This document shows, piece by piece, positions 25,709-32,394 of a DNA stretch of 32,394 bases. Location of the stretch: contig CADCPM010000074.1 in assembly GCA_902803315.1 (NCBI GenBank), forward strand, positions 1 through 32,394. Reading direction: 5' to 3'. The position numbers were made by a program, and so were the translations under genes. The notes under the pieces are model-generated. The model did not search any database and was not told the origin of the DNA. It was given only the letters and a program-made list of their open reading frames with translations. The stretch's first letter is position 1. Every line of letters begins with the position of its first letter. This DNA comes from an uncultured Coriobacteriaceae bacterium. GTDB lineage: Bacteria > Actinomycetota > Coriobacteriia > Coriobacteriales > Atopobiaceae.

Positions 25709-25835
25709 GTCTACACAAAATTGTAAATCCGTACATAAAACGCGACTCTTCGTGTCAAGGCAAGGAGGGGCGCCCCCTCAATAAGCGAAACGAGCTTGTC
25801 AACAAAACCAGTAAAGAGTAGTAAAGGCAAGCATT
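25704..25835. other. Intergenic region after the giant gene
   Basis: The sequence is AT-rich (about 25705-25745), then contains GAGGGGCGCCCCCTC (25767-25781), a perfect short hairpin. No gene or clear promoter is seen. Confidence 0.35.
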
Positions 25836-26034
25836 ATGGAGAGAAACCCTTACACCCTCGTTTTTGGGCGGGAGCCCCTGCAAGTCATCCCACGTGCATC
25901 GACTGTTACCGAAGTTGTCGATACGTTTTGCGAAGAGCCCCCAGCTCAGCAGGTCTTTCTTATAACAGGTGTGCGTGGCAGTGGAAAAACGGTGCTGATG
26001 ACGGAGGTTTCGAAGCAGCTCGCTTTGCGCGACG
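25836..26034 (+). pseudogene. N-terminal fragment of an archaeal-type/AAA ATPase
   Basis: The first ~66 codons read like an ATPase start: MERNPYTLVFGREPLQVIPR followed by a Walker A loop, GVRGSGKT, in FLITGVRGSGKTVLMTEVSK. Walker B, the sensor and the whole C-terminal half are absent. After LALRDE the frame continues into unrelated sequence and stops at 26127-26129. The homology breaks where an alpha/beta-hydrolase fragment begins in another frame (about 26026-26040). A full-length relative would be about 380-450 residues. Confidence 0.65.
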
Positions 26035-26496
26035 AACGTCTACCGTCCCAAGGACACGTCAGCGGACCCCTTGCCCATTGTGGTGTTCGTGCACGGGGGC
26101 GGTCTTTTTGTGGGCAGTCGCAAGGGTAACCGCGAGTATGTCGAGCGCGTGGCCGAGCGGGGATACGTGGTGTTCGTTCCCGAGTACCGCGTCCTCGAAG
26201 AGACTGACGGCATAGGCTCGATTGCAGACGTTTGCGCGGGCCTCTCGTATCTTGCGAGCCATGCCCCCGAGTATGGTGGCGACCTCACGCGTGTCATGGT
26301 CAACGCGGAGAGCGCCGGTGCGTTTCCCGCGCTCTACGCCACTGCAGTCCTTGGCTCTTCGTACCTGCAAGAGGCGTTTGACATTCAGGCGCCGGAGCTG
26401 TACGTGCGAGGGCTCGCGTGCTTCGGAGGGATGCTCTACACGACTGCCGGGACGGCGGACGCACGTGAGGGGAATGGCTCCTATTTAGGGTCCTGA
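26027..26496 (+). pseudogene. Alpha/beta-hydrolase fragment, fused to the ATPase remnant
   Basis: In a second frame, hydrolase-like sequence starts near ATNVYRPKD (26027) and has the oxyanion motif PIVVFVHGGGLFVGSR, the strand RGYVVFVPEYRVLEETDG and a nucleophile elbow, VNAESAGAF. These are traits of the HSL/carboxylesterase group. It has no proper start region, and the stop at 26494-26496 comes well before the expected Asp and His of the triad. Both ends therefore appear lost. The joint with the ATPase fragment falls within a few bases around GACGAA (26030-26037). Confidence 0.62.
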
Positions 26497-26659
26497 TCCG
26501 CCACGCTTGCCCCATCTTTAGGGCCAGGGACAGACCCCTTTTGCACGGTTTTGCTTCAACAAGCACTTAAATCCGCCGCCAGCCGACATGACGCACTTAT
26601 GCACAGCTCCTTGTATTACCCTTGTCCCAGCTATGAAAACCGAGGTTAGGAGTCGTGCC
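26497..26659. other. Intergenic region upstream of pgi, with decayed palindrome
   Basis: 26521-26543 (GGGCCAGGGACAGACCCCTTTTGC region) is an imperfect copy of the CAAAAGGGGACAGTCCCC-type palindrome. The pgi promoter should lie at 26550-26630; TTGTATTACCC is present near 26611 but no convincing hexamer pair is assigned. Confidence 0.4.
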
Positions 26660-28354
26660 ATGCCCACAAAGCCTGCTGCACCCGTTGACATTACCGCCAC
26701 CGATGCCTGGAAAGCACTCGCCGCGCACTACGACGAGCTCCAGGAGCAGGGCATTAGCCTTAAAGATTGGTTCGCAGCCGATCCCGAGCGTGTGGAAAAG
26801 CTTACCTTTAGCACGTCCGACCTGCACTTCGACCTTTCCAAGAACCTCGTTACCGACAAGACCGTGGAGCTCTTGCTCGACCTCTGCCGTGCCGCTGGCG
26901 TGGAGGAGCGTCGCGACGCCATGTTTGCGGGCGAGCACATAAACACCACCGAGGACCGCGCCGTGTTCCACACGGGCCTTCGCCGTCCGGCCAACGAGAA
27001 GGGCAAGTTCATCGTAGACGGCGCCGACGCCGTGGCCGACGTCCACGAGGTGCTGGACAGGATGTATGCCTTTGCCGAGCGCGTGCGCTCCGGCGAGTGG
27101 AAGGGCGTAACGGGCAAGAAGATCGAGAACGTCGTGTCCATTGGCATCGGCGGCTCCGACCTCGGCCCGGTTATGATCTACGAGGCGCTTAAGGCCAAGC
27201 TCGACGGCCCCGCCTGCCGCTTTGTTTCCAACATCGACCCCAACGACATCGCCGAGAAGGTAAAGGGCCTCGACCCGGAGACCACGCTCATGATCGTCGT
27301 GTCCAAGACCTTCACCACGCTCGAGACCATTACCAACGCCAAGATGGCGCGCTGGTGGCTGCTCGACACGCTGCGCAAGGCCGGTGCCATCGCGGCCGAC
27401 GGCAGCCAGGACGCCGACGCCATTGCAAAGCACTTTGTGGCCGTGTCCACCAACCTCGAGCTCGTGGCCGACTTTGGCATCGACCCCGTTAACGCCTTTG
27501 GCTTCTGGAGCTGGGTCGGCGGCCGCTATTCCGTGGATTCCGCGGTGGGCCTGGCGCTCATTCTGGCCTACGGCAAGGAGACGTTCCAGGAGCTCTTGTC
27601 TGGTTTCCACGACATGGACGTCTACTTCCAGGACACTCCGCTCGAGAAGAACGTCATCGCCCTCATGGCCATGACCAACATTTGGTACAACAACTTCTTT
27701 GAGTACGAGACCCACGCGGTGCTGCCCTACAACCAGTACCTGCATCGCTTTGCGGCGTATCTGCAGCAGCTCACCATGGAGTCCAACGGCAAGAGTGTGC
27801 GCTGGGACGGCAGCCCCGTTACCTGTGGCACCGGCGAGATCTTCTGGGGCGAGCCGGGCACCAACGGTCAGCACGCGTTCTACCAGCTCATCCACCAGGG
27901 CACCAAGCCCGTGCCGGCGGACTTCATTGCCTTTGCGAACAGCGCGAACCCCATCCAGTGCGACGGTCAGGACGTGCACGAGCTGTTCCTGGGCAACTTC
28001 CTCGCGCAAACCAAGGCGCTCGCGTTTGGCAAGACGGCCGACGAGGTGCGCGCCGAGGGCACGCCCGAGTGGATCGTTCCCGCGCGCTGCTTCGAGGGCA
28101 ACCGTCCCACGACCTCGATCTTTGGCGTGGAGCTCAACGCGCACGCGCTGGGCGAGCTCATTGCGCTGTACGAGCACATCACGTTCGTCGAGGGCGTGGT
28201 GTGGGGCATCGACTCCTTCGACCAGTGGGGCGTGGAGCTGGGCAAGCAGCTTGCCAAGCAGATAACCCCGGCGTTGCACGACGACGCTGCCTTGGCAGAG
28301 CAGGATGCCAGCACGCAAGCACTTATCAACTTCTATCGTAAGGCTCGCAAGTAG
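26660..28354 (+). CDS. pgi: Glucose-6-phosphate isomerase
   Basis: This is a 564-residue phosphoglucose isomerase, interconverting glucose-6-phosphate and fructose-6-phosphate in glycolysis. Visible landmarks are [14 protein letters not shown] (sugar-phosphate site), [45 protein letters not shown], the PGI signature [20 protein letters not shown] with catalytic Glu398, and [12 protein letters not shown] with catalytic Lys529 near the C-terminus. I chose ATG 26660 because AGGAG stands seven bases upstream; in-frame ATGs at 26588 and 26636 would add residues unlike PGI. It is a stand-alone gene, closed by a classical terminator. The length is typical of the long bacterial/eukaryotic PGI type. 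Confidence 0.97.
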   Translation: MPTKPAAPVDITATDAWKALAAHYDELQEQGISLKDWFAADPERVEKLTFSTSDLHFDLSKNLVTDKTVELLLDLCRAAGVEERRDAMFAGEHINTTEDRAVFHTGLRRPANEKGKFIVDGADAVADVHEVLDRMYAFAERVRSGEWKGVTGKKIENVVSIGIGGSDLGPVMIYEALKAKLDGPACRFVSNIDPNDIAEKVKGLDPETTLMIVVSKTFTTLETITNAKMARWWLLDTLRKAGAIAADGSQDADAIAKHFVAVSTNLELVADFGIDPVNAFGFWSWVGGRYSVDSAVGLALILAYGKETFQELLSGFHDMDVYFQDTPLEKNVIALMAMTNIWYNNFFEYETHAVLPYNQYLHRFAAYLQQLTMESNGKSVRWDGSPVTCGTGEIFWGEPGTNGQHAFYQLIHQGTKPVPADFIAFANSANPIQCDGQDVHELFLGNFLAQTKALAFGKTADEVRAEGTPEWIVPARCFEGNRPTTSIFGVELNAHALGELIALYEHITFVEGVVWGIDSFDQWGVELGKQLAKQITPALHDDAALAEQDASTQALINFYRKARK

Positions 28355-28388
28355 CAGCGGCTTTGCGCGTTTGCTGGAACGTTATGCG

Positions 28389-28419
28389 GGGCGCCTCCCT
28401 TTGGGGGGCGCCCTTTTTT
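28389..28419 (+). terminator. Intrinsic terminator after pgi
   Basis: GGGCGCCTCCC (28389-28399), a TTT loop and GGGGGGCGCCC (28403-28413) form an 11-bp stem with one wobble, followed directly by six Ts (28414-28419). Confidence 0.92.
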
Positions 28420-28696
28420 GCAGGGTTTGGGCCGCCGCCTGCTCCTGGCCAGCGCCTGGCCAGCGTCTGGCCTTGCAGTTTGACCCCTGGGAAGTTGGCG
28501 GTGGGCCAAACTGCAAGGTTGAGAGGCTTGGTTGGACGGAAAACCCCGTCGCGAGCTGGCCTGAGTGCGGCAACAAACCCCGTCGCGGAATACATTGCCA
28601 CGCTTTCAAGTCCTGCTTGCGCAAATAACATCAGTTCAAGCTCACAGGGTCAATACTCGCGTATTATATTGTGATAGGTCCTTCAAAGGAGACGGT
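28420..28696. other. Non-coding stretch between pgi and the MacA-like gene, rich in repeats
   Basis: No convincing gene lies here. A tandem 11-mer TGGCCAGCGYC occurs about 2.5 times at 28446-28472. CCTTGCAGTTTG (28471-28482) and CAAACTGCAAGG (28507-28518) are perfect 12-base inverted arms. AAACCCCGTCGCG is present twice (28541-28553 and 28575-28587). A TATTATATT -10-like stretch lies at 28662-28670, 27 bases before the MacA-like start. It could hold a small RNA or an operator array. Confidence 0.45.
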
Positions 28697-30199
28697 ATGT
28701 CTAACGAAACGCAGCACAACGACGCCCCGGCCCCCGAGCCCACGGCCCCGACCCCGACCCCGGCCCCCGAGGCCCCGGCCACGATCCCGGAGCAAACCCC
28801 AACCCCCGAGCCCGCCGCCACCCCGTCCCCCCAGGAAGAGGAGGATCTGGAGGCCCAGCTCGCATACGAGAACCTCAAGCGCAAGCGCGAGGCCCGCAAG
28901 CGCAAGCGCATCATAATCGCTGCAATCGTGGGCGCGATCGTGCTCGTAATTGCAATTGTCTTCGTAATCGGCCAAACCAACCAAGCCGCCGATCAGGCAA
29001 ACCAAGAGAGCATGGCCACTGGCTCTGCCTACGAGGGTGACTTCGCCACCACCGTAACCGCCAACGGAGCCACCGAGCCCGTGAAGACCACGGTTGTGTC
29101 TCCCGAGGTAGAGGGCATCGTGGAGGACCTGCAGGTGCAGGAGGGCGATACCGTAAAGGAAGGCGACGTCCTGTTTACCATAAAGAACGAGACGCTCGAC
29201 AAAGAGGTCCACACGGCCGAAACCGATCTAAGCGCGGCGCAACGTGCCGCCGATTCGGCCGACCGCGCCGTATCCGATGCCTACAACGCCTACAACAAGG
29301 CCGTGGACGACTACAACAACGCCGTGCAAAATGCCGCGCAGGCTGCGGCATCGGGCGACGCCACGGCGTCGGACGCCGCGGCCGAGGCTGTGGCTGCCTT
29401 TGACGACGCCAGCCTTCGCTCGGCCATATCCACGGCCGAAGACGCCTACCAAACTGCGCAGGATGCCGTTCAGTCTGCGCAGGAAAAGGTGAACGACGCA
29501 AAGAAGAACGCCGACAAGCGCGTCGTGCGCGCGCCGGTATCGGGCACCATCGTGAGCCTCAACGCAAAGAACGGCACCACCTATGGCTCCTCGTCGGGTT
29601 CCGCGGGCGCCTCCTCAGGTACCGACGGGACGCTCATGCAAATCAGCGACCTTTCCACCATGAAGGTAACGGTGCAGGTAAACGAGGTCGATATCTCCAA
29701 GATCAGCAAGGGCCAGACGGCCAAGGCGACCTTCTCGGCGATTCCCGGGTTGGAGCTCGATGCCACCGTGGAGCACATAGCATCAGTTTCCACGGGAGCG
29801 GCCTCGTCCGAGGGAGGGTCGAGCGGTGTGGTTACCTATGCCGTGGACCTCATAATCCCCAAGCCCGATCCGGCCCTCAAGCCCGGAATGACGGCAACGG
29901 TAACCATTACGACGCAAAGCGCCCCGAATTCACTCATCGTGCCTTCGGCGGCCGTGCAGGACGGCGCGGGCGAGGACGGCACGCCGAACAAATTCGTTAC
30001 TGTGGTGGACGACGAGCAGTCCAAGAAGACGCACGACGTTCCTGTGGAAGTCGTGGCCGAGAACAGCTCCGAGGCCGCGGTGAAGGGCAACCTCAAGGAC
30101 GGCGACAAGGTCTTGCTGGGTGCGGCGGACGCCGCCGACGCCGCGGGCGCAGATGTCGCGGGCACGGCGGGCGTTACTGGTGCAGAGGTAACGGTCTAA
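28697..30199 (+). CDS. MacA/HlyD-type efflux adaptor (membrane fusion protein)
   Basis: The protein has 500 residues from ATG 28697, set by AAAGGAG seven bases upstream. The N-terminal 75 residues are Pro/Glu/Thr/Ala-rich low complexity, presumably cytoplasmic. A basic stop (RKREARKRKR) and one membrane helix (IIIAAIVGAIVLVIAIVFVI) follow. Then come the adaptor parts: a lipoyl-like half (TTVVSPEVEGIVEDLQVQEG), an Ala-rich coiled-coil hairpin (about 190-270), the second lipoyl half (VRAPVSGTIVSLNAKNG) and beta-barrel/MP domains to the end, closing in an Ala/Asp-rich tail. In this family the adaptor works with a MacB ABC exporter. The ATPase gene starts two bases after its stop. Confidence 0.9.
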   Translation: MSNETQHNDAPAPEPTAPTPTPAPEAPATIPEQTPTPEPAATPSPQEEEDLEAQLAYENLKRKREARKRKRIIIAAIVGAIVLVIAIVFVIGQTNQAADQANQESMATGSAYEGDFATTVTANGATEPVKTTVVSPEVEGIVEDLQVQEGDTVKEGDVLFTIKNETLDKEVHTAETDLSAAQRAADSADRAVSDAYNAYNKAVDDYNNAVQNAAQAAASGDATASDAAAEAVAAFDDASLRSAISTAEDAYQTAQDAVQSAQEKVNDAKKNADKRVVRAPVSGTIVSLNAKNGTTYGSSSGSAGASSGTDGTLMQISDLSTMKVTVQVNEVDISKISKGQTAKATFSAIPGLELDATVEHIASVSTGAASSEGGSSGVVTYAVDLIIPKPDPALKPGMTATVTITTQSAPNSLIVPSAAVQDGAGEDGTPNKFVTVVDDEQSKKTHDVPVEVVAENSSEAAVKGNLKDGDKVLLGAADAADAAGADVAGTAGVTGAEVTV

Positions 30200-30200
30200 C

Positions 30201-30920
30201 ATGGCAAAGGTACTCGACGTCATAAACGTGCATCGCATCTACGAGTCGGCGGCGGGTTATACCCACGCGCTGCGCGGGGTCTCTCTGCAGGTGAGCAGGG
30301 GAGAGTTCCTGTGCGTCATGGGGCCTTCGGGTTCGGGTAAGTCCACGCTCATGAACATCCTTGGCGGTCTGGACCGCCCCACGTCCGGAACGTATAAGCT
30401 GGAGGGTCTCGACGTCTCGGAGCTCACCGACGACGAGCTGGCAGAGCTGCGGGCGTCTCGCCTGGGGTTTGTCTTCCAGAGCTTCAACCTGCTACCGCGT
30501 GCCACGGTTATGCGCAACGTGCAGCTGCCTTTGGTGTATTGCGACGTGCCGCGCTCGGAGCGCGTGGAGCGGGCGGTAAAGGCGCTGCATGCGGTGGGCC
30601 TGCCACCCGATTACTACGACCATCGCTCAAACGAGCTTTCGGGCGGACAAATGCAGCGCGTGGCCATTGCGCGTGCGCTGGTAAACGACCCCGCCCTCAT
30701 TCTTGCGGACGAGCCCACAGGCAACCTGGACTCCGCCACGAGCGAAATGGTTATGGAGACCTTCTCCAAGTTGCGGGATCGCGGCAAGACCATCGTGCTC
30801 ATTACGCACGATCCGGAGGTGTGCGAGTGGGCCGACCGTACCGTGCACATTCGCGACGGCAAGCTGCTTACCGACGAGGAGGAGCACGCGCTCCACGCCT
30901 CGGAGAGGGGCCACACATAA
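30201..30920 (+). CDS. MacB-type ABC transporter ATP-binding protein
   Basis: This is a 239-residue ABC ATPase of the LolD/MacB type. Walker A is GPSGSGKST (from about residue 41), the Q-loop [13 protein letters not shown], the signature LSGGQMQR (146-153), Walker [12 protein letters not shown] and the switch His LITHD. All are intact. It powers export of peptides, lipids or drugs through the permease encoded next. The ATG lies one base after the adaptor stop, so translation is coupled. The permease gene follows after 62 bases containing a palindrome. Confidence 0.95.
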   Translation: MAKVLDVINVHRIYESAAGYTHALRGVSLQVSRGEFLCVMGPSGSGKSTLMNILGGLDRPTSGTYKLEGLDVSELTDDELAELRASRLGFVFQSFNLLPRATVMRNVQLPLVYCDVPRSERVERAVKALHAVGLPPDYYDHRSNELSGGQMQRVAIARALVNDPALILADEPTGNLDSATSEMVMETFSKLRDRGKTIVLITHDPEVCEWADRTVHIRDGKLLTDEEEHALHASERGHT

Positions 30921-30926
30921 GAGGGC

Positions 30927-30952
30927 GCAAAAAGGGGGCTGTCCCCTTTTGC
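30927..30952. repeat. CAAAAGGGGACAGTCCCC-type palindrome, copy 3
   Basis: GCAAAAAGGGG and CCCCTTTTGC pair around GCTGT between the ATPase and permease genes. Its position inside an operon argues against a simple terminator; it may trim or stabilise the mRNA. Copy 2 is the decayed one at 26521. Confidence 0.55.
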
Positions 30953-30982
30953 TCCTTGTACACAAAGGCGAGGGGGTCGCAC

Positions 30983-32197
30983 ATGAAAGTTCGCGACTTG
31001 GCAGTGGAAACTTGGAGCGCGCTGGATGCCAACCGAGGGCGCAGCGCGTTGACGGTGCTGGGCATCGTCATTGGCATCTCGGCCGTCATTGCCATGACCG
31101 CTCTCATAGGCGGCATAAACAAGGCGCTCGTGGGCGAGCTGGGCCTCAGCCAGGCGCAGCTGGTGTACATAACCGTAAATACCGGCAAGCCGCTGACCTA
31201 CGATGACGTAGACAAGATGTCCCAAAACCTCACCGACTACGACTACATGGTGGCCACAAGCATGGGTTCCGGCGAGGCGACCACGGGTACAAAGAAGGCC
31301 TCCGCCAACATTACGGGCGTTAAGCCCGCCTACTTTAAGGCAATGGCAACCAAGTTCGTGCAGGGACGAGCCTTTACGGATGCCGAGGAGGGCAAAGGTT
31401 CCTTGGTTGTCATCCTCGACAAGAACTCGGTAAAGACGCTCTTTGGTGATGCCGACGCCGAGGTGGTGGGCAAAACCATAACGCTGAACAACAACGAGTA
31501 TTCCATCGTGGGCGTAACCGAGTCCTCGGGCGAGATGTACGCGGGCGCAGACTCCGTGTCGCTGCTCATGCCCTTCTCTACGGCGGCCACGCGTGTGGTT
31601 GGTAGCCAGGAGGTGGGCACGATTATGGGCTTCGCGCACGAGGGCTCAAACATGGAGTCGGTGGTAAAGAAGACGAAGGACTACATTGCCGCGGCGTACA
31701 ACATTCCCGAAAGCGAGCGCGAGGAGAACATGTACGTGTACTCCATGCAGTCCATGATTGATCAGGTAAATGCCACCATGGGTGCGTTTTCGCTGCTCAT
31801 GTCCGCCGTAGCGGGCGTGTCGTTGCTGGTTGGCGGCATTGGCATTATGAACATGATGCTCACCAACGTTACCGAGAGGATCCGCGAGATTGGCTTGCGT
31901 AAGGCGCTGGGTGCGCGCCGCTCCGACATTACCAGGCAGTTTATGCTGGAAAGTGTATTGCTGTGCGTATCGGGCGGTCTTATTGGCGTGTTGCTTGGCT
32001 ATTTGGGCGCCTTGGCTTTGGCGGGTCTTGCGGGCAGCGCCCTTATGGGCGGGGGAACGACGATTACGCCGGTGGTGGACCTGAGTACCGTGCTTATGGC
32101 CACGAGCATCTGCGTCTTTATTGGCGTGCTGTTTGGCTGGTATCCGGCGCGTCGTGCCGCGCGTCTGGACCCGGTGGAGAGCCTGCACTATCAATGA
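30983..32197 (+). CDS. MacB-type ABC transporter permease
   Basis: This is a 404-residue permease with four membrane helices: one near the N-terminus ([20 protein letters not shown]) and three at the C-terminus. Between them lies the extracytoplasmic MacB periplasmic-core domain (about 45-270). The FtsX-like part has [20 protein letters not shown], continuing into GLRKALGAR, a segment that contacts the ATPase, and ends [16 protein letters not shown]. The start ATG 30983 has AGGGGG upstream; the long open frame reaching back into the ATPase gene is not permease-like. With the two genes before it, it forms a tripartite exporter that pushes substrates from the outer face of the membrane. The substrate is unknown. 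Confidence 0.95.
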   Translation: MKVRDLAVETWSALDANRGRSALTVLGIVIGISAVIAMTALIGGINKALVGELGLSQAQLVYITVNTGKPLTYDDVDKMSQNLTDYDYMVATSMGSGEATTGTKKASANITGVKPAYFKAMATKFVQGRAFTDAEEGKGSLVVILDKNSVKTLFGDADAEVVGKTITLNNNEYSIVGVTESSGEMYAGADSVSLLMPFSTAATRVVGSQEVGTIMGFAHEGSNMESVVKKTKDYIAAAYNIPESEREENMYVYSMQSMIDQVNATMGAFSLLMSAVAGVSLLVGGIGIMNMMLTNVTERIREIGLRKALGARRSDITRQFMLESVLLCVSGGLIGVLLGYLGALALAGLAGSALMGGGTTITPVVDLSTVLMATSICVFIGVLFGWYPARRAARLDPVESLHYQ

Positions 32198-32201
32198 GGC
32201 A

Positions 32202-32226
32202 GGCAAAGGGGATACTCCCCATTGTC
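32202..32226. repeat. CAAAAGGGGACAGTCCCC-type palindrome, copy 4 (degenerate)
   Basis: CAAAGGGGA and TCCCCATTG pair with one mismatch around TAC, directly after the permease stop. No T tract follows. Confidence 0.45.
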
Positions 32227-32258
32227 TGATGTTATTACGTGGCGGGCTTGTGCAGATT

Positions 32259-32287
32259 TTGCATGCGCGCGACACATCCGCTATACT
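32259..32287 (+). promoter_or_regulatory. Promoter of the SRP RNA gene
   Basis: TTGCAT (32259-32264) and TATACT (32282-32287) have a 17-base spacer. Transcription would start near 32294, at the 5' side of the SRP RNA. Confidence 0.75.
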
Positions 32288-32295
32288 CCCTTTTT

Positions 32296-32394
32296 ACGGA
32301 GTGCGTTGGATGGGTTCGGGTGACGATATGTTCCGAACCTGGTCAGGGTCGGGAGACAGCAGCCATAAGGAGCCTCTGCCGGGTACCCGTTCCC
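32296..32394 (+). ncRNA. ffs: Signal recognition particle RNA, small bacterial type (right end at or near window edge)
   Basis: The diagnostic apical part of helix 8 is present: GGTCAGGGTCGGGAGACAGC (32341-32360) then AGCC, matching the conserved GGTCAGG...GGAA...AGCAGCC core, with a GGGA tetraloop (32351-32354) of GNRA type. GGGTTCGG/CCGAACC pairs in the lower stem and the closing GGGTACCC lies at the 3' side. With Ffh it targets nascent membrane proteins. Exact ends are not fixed; the 3' end may lie just beyond the window. Confidence 0.88.

Noticed and set aside
26597..28318. 573-codon minus-strand open frame opposite pgi
   Set aside because: The plus strand is an unmistakable pgi; the minus frame is a composition artefact.
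1..32394. tRNA, rRNA, prophage or transposase genes
   Set aside because: I found no recognisable tRNA cloverleaf, rRNA, integrase or transposase sequence by reading; only short palindromes hint at mobile repeats.

Overview
The window is a roughly 60% GC bacterial segment. I read it as coming from the actinobacterial class Coriobacteriia (Collinsella/Olsenella-like). The grounds are mixed-GC codon use with GTG starts, an EFR1-type ferredoxin flavoprotein next to a cupin and a LysR regulator, ChW cell-surface repeats, GAAC-N4-GTTC SOS boxes and a small SRP RNA. This placement is inference; no 16S rRNA or other decisive marker is present.

Layout. 1-1922 (minus) is the N-terminal 640 residues of a sensor histidine kinase with two periplasmic solute-binding domains, cut by the left edge. 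2102-6550 is a redox neighbourhood: a cupin, an EFR1-family flavodoxin/ferredoxin protein, a LysR regulator, an AEC-family permease and a broken lipoprotein/flavodoxin/cyclophilin-like gene. Three copies of one operator-like sequence sit at the promoters of the cupin, lysR and broken genes, so they probably form one LysR regulon. 6658-9287 holds a DUF1349 protein, an MBL-fold hydrolase and an aldo/keto reductase. 9447-11696 encodes a membrane GGDEF-REC-degenerate GGDEF signalling protein. 11715-13329 holds a 70-aa membrane protein divergent from serS. 13564-15385 is an SOS-type unit: a promoter flanked by two LexA-like boxes, a 115-aa unknown protein and a COG2509-type FAD-dependent protein.

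15518-25648 is one 10.1-kb gene for a 3,376-residue secreted protein. It has a signal peptide, a right-handed beta-helix, a lipase-like alpha/beta-hydrolase domain, a roughly 450-residue superrepeat present three times, Ig-like/CHB_HEX-like domains and six C-terminal ChW repeats. This is the most striking object in the window. It ends at a 20-bp-stem terminator and is followed by a scar in which an ATPase fragment is joined to an alpha/beta-hydrolase fragment.

26660-28354 is pgi with a clear terminator. A non-coding stretch with repeats follows, then a three-gene MacA/MacB-type export operon (adaptor, ATPase, permease). The window ends in the SRP RNA gene, preceded by a good sigma-70-type promoter.

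Several gene ends carry short palindromes of two kinds: CAAAAGGGGACAGTCCCC-type and GTGTCAC...GTGACAC-type. They look like two families of dispersed repeats or terminators.
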